Origin: Pigoraptor chileana
Lineage: Eukaryota; Opisthokonta; Filasterea
NCBI GenBank assembly: GCA_943704495.1
Contig: CALSCR010002762.1
Location: 8,223 to 33,320 of the forward strand
Reading direction: 5' to 3'
Length of the DNA: 25,098 nt
Shown: positions 19,235 through 25,098 of the stretch, piece after piece
Layout: each line of letters opens with the position of its first letter
Numbering within the stretch: position 1 is the stretch's first letter
Program-made: the position numbers and the translations under genes
The notes under the pieces: model-generated
Told to the model about the DNA's origin: nothing
The model's database searches: none
What the model saw: only the letters and a program-made list of their open reading frames with translations

Positions 19235-20065
19235 CTTCCACGTGTACACACCGACAAGTGCTTTGCAGTACTAAGTTAGTGCCGGAGGTGGGAGTTCAAT
19301 GTGATGTGGATGTACAAAGCGCACAACCGGTGAATACACCCCACGAGTCCAAGAGGGTCGCATCCATCGCACAATTGTACATGAGCCCTCCATATGCACG
19401 CTAACTCTATGCCTATTGCTGCATTTCTTGTGCGGGAACGCTGGTGTGCTTTCTGTTTCTGCCGATAATTGTACTCGGGTGTCAAGGCCGAGTGAAACAG
19501 ATGGTCATGTGATATCACGTGCCAATTCAAAAGGAATTTTTTTTTTGCAATACAAAGATTTTGCCACACTCCGATCGGCAATTTTAATTTGAATGTCTCA
19601 CTCAAATCGCAAAACAATTCAAATTAATGCGGTCGGATGGAGTCTGATGTTTCACTCTTTCAAAAAACCCAAAAACTGAAAAAATAAGATCACGGTTTGC
19701 GATGCAGTGCGATTAGAGGAGTGTTCTATAATGATCAGTGCGTGATTCAGGGTTCAACGTTGTCGAATTACGTCCCTCACTGCTTCTCTTATCAACACGC
19801 GATTAAGGAGTATTCGAAGAGAGTGGAAGTTCATAGTCTGCGTCTTTGAAAACTTGTTGGCTGCTGTGTGCGGCCTCTTTTTGAACAGGCCCGCCGACTC
19901 CCCCGACATTCTTCGCCTTCGCACAGCAAATCTTGACGGGGCATGGGCGTTCACTAAGTGGTGGCCCGACTGCGTGCTGCGGGAGGGCTCCACCTTCCTG
20001 CGCGTTTGATGCGACGACGGGCGAGGTCGGCAAATGATGCGCTTTGATAGTGCATTCGGCGACCA
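19235..20065. promoter_or_regulatory. Shared divergent promoter of TUBD1 and LRRC56
   Basis: The 831 bases between the two start codons must contain both 5' ends, since the genes are transcribed outward. CACGTG occurs at 19239-19244 and again near 19517. An AT-rich region at about 19530-19690 contains an imperfect inverted repeat (arms 19569-19595 and 19615-19642). An out-of-frame ATG at 20034 precedes the LRRC56 start. No clear RFX X-box (two GTTGCC/GGYAAC-like half-sites) was found by eye. Confidence 0.6.
19569..19642. repeat. Imperfect inverted repeat in the divergent promoter
   Basis: The left arm 19569-19595 (CTCCGATCGGCAATTTTAAT...) and the reverse complement of 19615-19642 (CTCCATCCGACCGCATTAAT...) match over about 27 bases with small gaps. 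The loop is about 19 bases. It could be a cruciform, a paired binding site or the remnant of a small inverted-repeat element. Confidence 0.5.
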
Positions 20066-23000
20066 ATGGCTTCACGCGAAGGAAGTGCCTCGAGTGCGCT
20101 CGGGCGGCTCCGCATTACGGAAACTATTGACGACGGCAGGGTAAACCCCGATCCTCTCGGCGATGAGGACGAGTTTGAGTTGGAACCCGAAAACTTTTTG
20201 GACAATGTGAGTGCTCGCGTATAGTGGGACTGCGGAGTTGGTTCTCGTGACCTTTTGCCATCATGTTTATGGGAAATAGCGAACGCGGAATTAAATTGTG
20301 CACCTCGCTACGCTAATGTGCATTGTTTTCCACACGCAGTATATATCGGCATCAAAGTTGAAAATGATGACGGGAATCGACGACTTGACAAAGGTCACAT
20401 TCCTTGAGATGAGGGTGGACACAACCGAGAACAGCCTGGGCGACTTTGGTGCGTGCCTGATGATGCATGTGAAATTTGTTTTACTGGTTTCTAGACACAC
20501 TGTGTATTCCTTATATGTATTGAGCTGAATCTCCGGGTTTCTACACACAGGCGCACTATTACCGACACTGGTTCAATTGAAGCTATCCAACAGCATCATT
20601 GCGTCAGTGCGGGATCTCGGGACTTCCTTGTCGCACTTGAAAGTGCTGTGGATGGCGCGGTGTGGACTGATGGAACTTGACGGAATCAGCTCTCTTGGTT
20701 CTCTCAGGGTGAGTATATCCCTACTTGTTGGTAATTGGCACCCGCACAACATCATCCATACTGCCACCTGCGTTGCGGGCAGCTGTCACAGATTGCGAGA
20801 CTGTGCTGTGTATGTGCATGCAGCGTGTGTGGCTCTTGGTGCTGGCGACCTCGACGGCCTATTTGTGCACCAGTGTGTGAATGGGTGCATGTGTGTGCTT
20901 GCGTGCACCCGGAGACACTGTTAACGTTGTCACTGTCTCTGTGCCGTGCATTGTCTGTTTGCAGGAATTGTATCTCGCATTTAATCTGATATCAGAGCTG
21001 AGTCCCCTCACAATGTTGGATGAGTTGGAAGTATTGGACATCGAAGGGTGAGTATGAGTGCCTCTGTCTCCGCTGTCCTGCCGCTGTTGTGCGAATTCCG
21101 TAGCATTGGTATACGGTCACTCGCATACCCCGACTCCTTGACCTGTATACGTACACGCACACACACTCACATAGCCCGGCTCCTTATCCCTCACACGCAC
21201 ACGCGCACATACACATGGCCATATCATGCACGAATACGCACACACATGCACATGTGCATATCCCCCTGGTGTTCATTGACTTACAAACACAATCCACCAA
21301 TGCAGAAATAATGTGGACGACATCAGCCAGGTTGAATTCCTCGCCCTATGTCCCAGCCTCACAAGTCTTACAATCGATAGTAATCCGCTGACCAGCAGTC
21401 CAAAGCCCGCCGGCGTCCCTCCCAGCCCATCGTACTCGCCGGGCGCTCCATACGACTACCAAGCTGTAGTCTGCAAGCTTCTTCCAAGACTGCAATTCCT
21501 CGACGACGAGCCAGTGAACGGACACGAGCGTCCGCCACAGCAACACCAACACGCTAATAATGCAGGGCCGCGGTCGGCCTTCTCGCAGAAGGCGTCGCCG
21601 AAACAGCCTGCCGCACGTCCTGGCAGCTCCATGGGCGACACACCATTGGACAGGTTTATTGTTGCCGAGGGAATCAAAAACACTGTCTCCCTTGATGTCG
21701 CGGGTGTCGACGGCATAGACCCACTCACAGGCCTTCCCAGCCGATCAAAGACCCCGACTCGTGGGCGCCCAGGCTCTTCGATGGGCGTGCGGCCAGGGAC
21801 GTCACTTGGTGGTCGACCGGGGACGTCACTTGGAGGTCGGCCGGGGACGTCACTTGGAGGTCGGCCGGGGACGTCATTAGGGGGGCGACCGGGGACGTCA
21901 CTAGGAGGTCGGCCGGGGACATCGATGGGGCGGGTGACTGCATTTGGGCGGGATGAAGGCGACGGGGATGACGATTCGGATGACGGCAGCAGCAATCTGA
22001 CGCACGGTGTCGACGGCGTGCTCTGCGGCAACCCGGTGATGGCGCTGCGAGCGAGGAGAGCACGTGCTGCCAGTGAGGAGCCGGACGAGCCTCCATCCAA
22101 CGCCACAGACGCACTGCACCCCACGCCGCAGCAGGGTGCTACAAGCGCACCGGGAAAGGCGCATAGCAGTAATGCAAGAGTGACTAGCGCAGTGCGGAAG
22201 ATGGACCTGGATGCGTCCACAGGCAGCGCTCGCGGGTTCGACATGCGTGATAGCAGCATGTCCCCGAGTGCCCTCTCCGGTTCCGTCCGCGCAGAGCGAC
22301 TGGACGACATATTTGAGGAACTGCGTGCGTGGAGAGAGCAATTCCGCGACTACAAACCGACGGACCTCGAGAGTCCCAGTGACGACGACGATGGTGATGA
22401 CGGTGACGGCGGCGATTCTGACGATGATGCAGGAAGAGCCCGGTTCGAGGCTCGTCTTGCTGAGGCAGCCGCCGCATCGTCGTCTTCTGCAGGGACGGGG
22501 ACTGGGGCGCCGTCCATGGGCATGCGCTCGCCTCCGTCTCCAACACTGGTGGCTCGATCCCCCGCGGGCGCCGGATTTTTGCAGAAGCGAAATTCTCTGA
22601 CGCAGGCGCAGGAGCCGCCGTCGACGCCACCCCACGTGGTGCTTGGAAGTAGCCCGACTTCGCAGGGTATGGGCACGAATTTGCTCGGCATGCGCCCGCT
22701 CGGCAGCATTCCAGTGTCCAACGGAACGGGTCACGTGATGCAAGTGTCGCCGACCCCACCGTCCCTGTCGAGGCCGCGGACGGCGCCGAGTAACAATGTG
22801 CGGCGGAGAATTCATATGCGTGCGACGGAAGATTACACGCTCCCTGGGTGGGTTGCACTGTTACATGTCGCGCGTGTATGGTGTTTGCGCGGGGGGGGGG
22901 GCAGGGAGAGAGAATGAGACAATGTGCGTAAATGCGATAGTCGTTTGTGTCGGGTTCGTTTGTTTTGGTTGTTGCTTTTATTGCTCCTTGTGTCCCAGAG

Positions 23001-23406
23001 ACCTTTGCGTCCACTCTGCAGTATATTGCGTCCTATGATGATTGTCTCCGCCAAAAAACGAAGAAGAAACACTCACGTGCCATTATTTGTGTTCCCTTTC
23101 CCATCGCCATCCACACACAGTGGCTCTGAATCTCTTGGTAACTCGCCCTTGCAGCGCCCTCCGCAATCCAATCGCCCGCCCGAGGCCACTCCCCAGCGGC
23201 CTCTGTCCGTGCCCAGTGCGCGCCCGAGGGTCTTGGGGAAGATCAAGGCTCCCCCGACTCCCGGCGAGAGGGATGACAAGCGAGCTGCCCTGCGTGCCGC
23301 CGGTCCAATTGTCGCCGGATCGACCGAGGGGCATCGCATTGTGCGCTTTGACAATCCACGACCAGTGACGGCGTTCGGGTCGGCAGCCGACTATGAAGAA
23401 TACTGA
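20066..23406 (+). CDS. LRRC56: Leucine-rich repeat protein LRRC56 (ODA8 orthologue), complete, 6 exons
   Basis: LRRC56, called ODA8 in Chlamydomonas, works with intraflagellar transport in assembly and docking of outer dynein arms on motile cilia. Exons: 20066-20206, 20340-20448, 20551-20708, 20965-21047, 21306-22847, 23121-23406. All introns are GT-AG with matching phase, giving 772 aa (human about 542). Family landmarks: the pre-LRR segment LKMMTGIDDLTKVTFLEMRV, then SVRDLGTSL, LKVLWMARCGL (human LQVLWLARCGL), ELYLAFNLISELSPL, LEVLDIEGN and the LRR cap near YDYQAVVCKLLPRLQFLD. After the repeats come LTHGVDGVLCGNP (near residue 395; human LTHGAGQVLCGNP) and LRAWRE (near 502), which mark LRRC56 rather than a generic LRR protein. 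The rest of exon 5 is low-complexity Ser/Pro/Gly/Asp with an 8-residue repeat block at residues 317-372. The start CCAATGG is in good context; an out-of-frame ATG lies 32 bases upstream. Confidence 0.93.
21763..21930 (+). repeat. 24-bp coding tandem repeat (GRPGTSLG x7) in LRRC56
   Basis: Seven in-frame units of GRPGTSLG, the first and last reading SM for SL, encode residues 317-372. Synonymous differences between units (TCACTT, TCATTA, TCACTA) show they are not a collapse artefact. The block lies in the disordered tail between the LRR domain and the LTHG motif. Confidence 0.95.
22891..22901. repeat. G11 homopolymer in the last LRRC56 intron
   Basis: Eleven G lie in the intron 22848-23120, about 45 bases after the donor site, and are followed by a purine-rich stretch. 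Confidence 0.7.
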
Positions 23407-23534
23407 GCATTGGCGCTGTGCTGTTGGCGGCTACGAGGCGGTTTCATACCCATGTTATGTGTATGTGAAGGCGCATTGGCGCTGTGCTGTGGGCAGGTTA
23501 GGAGGCGGTTTCACTAGTCCTGTTATGTGTGTGG
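23407..23534 (+). repeat. 66-bp tandem duplication in the LRRC56 3' untranslated region
   Basis: The segment beginning GCATTGGCGCTGTGCTGT at 23407 recurs at 23473. Both copies share GAGGCGGTTTCA and TGTTATGTGT blocks in the same order. The first copy starts immediately after the LRRC56 stop codon. Confidence 0.85.
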
Positions 23535-24875
23535 AACCTGGAGACGTCTGTCTTTCCGAGGCGGGGTTCTCTTTTGTTTGGTCTGTCTTTTGGTGAGTTT
23601 GCTTCGTGTGCGTGTGCGTGCGCGCGCTTGCGTAACTGCGTTGCATTGTGATTTCTTTAAATGCTGTCTAAATTTGATCGCCAGCCCCCTAAGTGATTAC
23701 TGAATGTTGTCCTCGTCGACAACTAATTAGAAGAGTATGTGTGGGAGTATGTGTGCGTTGGGTGTGTGTGTGGGGGGGAGCACTTGACGAACCACACTCC
23801 TTGAATATGGCGACGGGTTGATCACGCCTCACCTCACACTGACAGCCGGGAGGCCACTCGACATTTACCGTTTAGCTCCCGACCGTGCAGTGGGTTGAGG
23901 AGCTCGTTCAGACCGAGTCAGCATTTGCTGCCCACCACCACCATTATCCTTTGCCCTGCTAAATTAAAACAATGAGCCCTGATATGCTGTTTGCATTGTC
24001 AGCAGAGGTAGTGTATCCCTGGTTCTCAGTGGCGGAGTCTGCAACTGACGCCGTCTAAGACTTGCCCTTCGAACTTTGCCTCGGTGAAGTCACAGTCAGA
24101 GTGGCGGAGATGCAACTGCCTGGTGAACTTTCTGACTTGGCTCAGCAAAGATGGGGCGGACAGCAGAATTCGATCGCGGATGGCGACCTAAACTGACCGG
24201 ACAGAATGGACGCAAGCGCAGATGACAGCGACATTCCTGAGCGGCCGCCACTTCCCCAAGCCGCTGTCATGTGTGTTACGTAGGAATGGGTGTGCGTATT
24301 GCCGCGTGTGCGCGTATGCCTTTCGATGTTGGTGCTTATTCTCTGTATGCGCGCGTATAGCAGTGAATGTGTCTTTGTGTGTGCGCCGGAGTCCGGCAGT
24401 CTCCGCCGGCCGAGTGGTGGATGACATTCCAATCCTGCAGCGGAATGTGCCTGACTTGTCATCCTGCACGCCGGCGCGCGTGTGTGTATGGACGTGTGTG
24501 TGTGTGGTGTATGTATGAACGAGTCTGTGGGTATCTATAAAGGTGCCGGCGTGCGGCGCGTCATGCAAGCCGGGCCGTTGTCAGACCATTTCACGACTGA
24601 GTGCCGGACTGCGCGCCGTGGCCGCTTGTTATCTTACTGATATCTTAAACCGGGCGCCGATATTTGTGTAAACTGAACTGCGGCTGGTTTTCTCACTGAG
24701 AGTGATTCTGTAAGTGCGGCTTTACGCAAGAGACGACTCCTTCGGGACGTGGTCTTGTTTATTCTCCCCAGGTGCTGATTGACACTCGCACCTCTGTATC
24801 TGCTTGTGCGCGTTTGGGGCCTAGCCCGGTAACTATGAAACTATGATCCGACGTTGCTGTTACTCACGTTATTAT
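23535..24875. other. Spacer downstream of LRRC56; no supportable gene
   Basis: This stretch is non-coding as far as can be seen. It has GT-rich simple sequence near 23600-23780 and a possible ATTAAA signal near 23962. A weak exon candidate begins at the ATG at 24206 (MDASADDSDIPERPPLPQ) and could splice 24272 to 24400, continuing as RVVDDIPILQRNVPDLSS. It matches no family I recognise. No tRNA-like or other RNA structure was recognised. Confidence 0.4.
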
Positions 24876-24953
24876 GAGCGAGATCTCGGCAGTATGTAGT
24901 GGCTACCAGAGAATAAGCGAGATGTCGGCTATTTCGAGTGGCTGCGCAGTGCC
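24876..24953 (+). repeat. 39-bp imperfect duplication near the right edge
   Basis: GAGCGAGATCTCGGCAGT at 24876 and AAGCGAGATGTCGGCTAT at 24915 begin two similar 39-base units that both contain AGTGGCT further on. The period is a multiple of three. No frame across both copies could be assigned to a gene. Confidence 0.6.
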
Positions 24954-25021
24954 GAGGGGACGACGGTGATTGGCCAACCTCCCCGGCCTTGTGACCATTC
25001 GGATGACACGCAGGTATGCAG

Positions 25022-25024
<3 letters not shown>

Positions 25025-25098
<74 letters not shown>
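25025..25098. repeat. (CA)37 microsatellite running to the right edge
   Basis: A perfect CA dinucleotide tract fills the last 74 bases and is probably longer beyond the window. Such a tract is a common place for an assembly to end. Confidence 0.98.

Noticed and set aside
19235-20065. RFX X-box for the ciliary gene pair
   Set aside because: No pair of properly spaced half-sites was seen by eye; a motif scan would be needed.
21456-22310. 284-codon minus-strand frame
   Set aside because: It is antisense to LRRC56 exon 5; its apparent repeats are the reverse of the GRPGTSLG block.
14011-24035. 15-base identity GGTTCTCAGTGGCGG at 14011 and 24021, considered as paired element ends
   Set aside because: Similarity does not extend into the flanks, and one exact 15-mer match in 25 kb is not far from chance.
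24903-25097. Cys/Val repeat reading frames at the right edge
   Set aside because: They are translations of the (CA)n microsatellite.

Overview
This is nuclear DNA of a flagellated or ciliated eukaryote, most likely a free-living protist. Three of the four genes are split by short GT-AG introns (about 100-650 bp). Stop codons are standard (TAG and TGA used). The spacers and introns carry many microsatellites ((CA)n, (GA)n, (AT)n, poly-G). The taxon cannot be fixed from the window. The strong resemblance of CPSF1 and delta-tubulin to the animal proteins would suit a relative of animals and fungi (choanoflagellate, apusomonad or similar), but this is inference.

Layout. (1) 1-4812, minus strand: one uninterrupted 4.8-kb reading frame that runs off the left edge. 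It encodes a very large secreted or surface protein with a signal peptide, twenty six-cysteine repeats joined by Ser/Thr/Pro/Ala-rich mucin-like linkers, and one cysteine-free insert that looks like a dystroglycan-type cadherin-like (CADG) domain followed by a ferredoxin-fold, SEA/S6-like domain. Its last five repeats form a recent 228-bp tandem array. (2) 5372-13756, minus strand: a complete 13-exon gene for CPSF1/CPSF160, the scaffold of the pre-mRNA cleavage and polyadenylation factor (predicted 1446 aa, with a polyglutamine insertion). (3) 13757-16693: a 2.9-kb spacer with no supportable gene. (4) 16694-19234, minus strand: a complete 8-exon delta-tubulin gene (TUBD1, predicted 439 aa). 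(5) 19235-20065: an 831-bp divergent promoter. (6) 20066-23406, plus strand: a complete 6-exon LRRC56/ODA8 gene (predicted 772 aa). (7) 23407-25098: a spacer with a duplicated segment, a weak candidate for the start of another gene, and a long (CA)n tract at the edge.

How the genes relate. TUBD1 (triplet microtubules of basal bodies) and LRRC56 (outer dynein arm assembly) form a head-to-head ciliary pair and are the best evidence that the organism builds motile flagella. CPSF1 is a housekeeping mRNA 3'-end factor. The cysteine-rich protein is the least familiar gene and the most promising for new biology. All splice sites were assigned by hand from reading phase and recalled homology to the animal proteins. 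Every exon joins in phase to give family-length products, but no alignment program was run.
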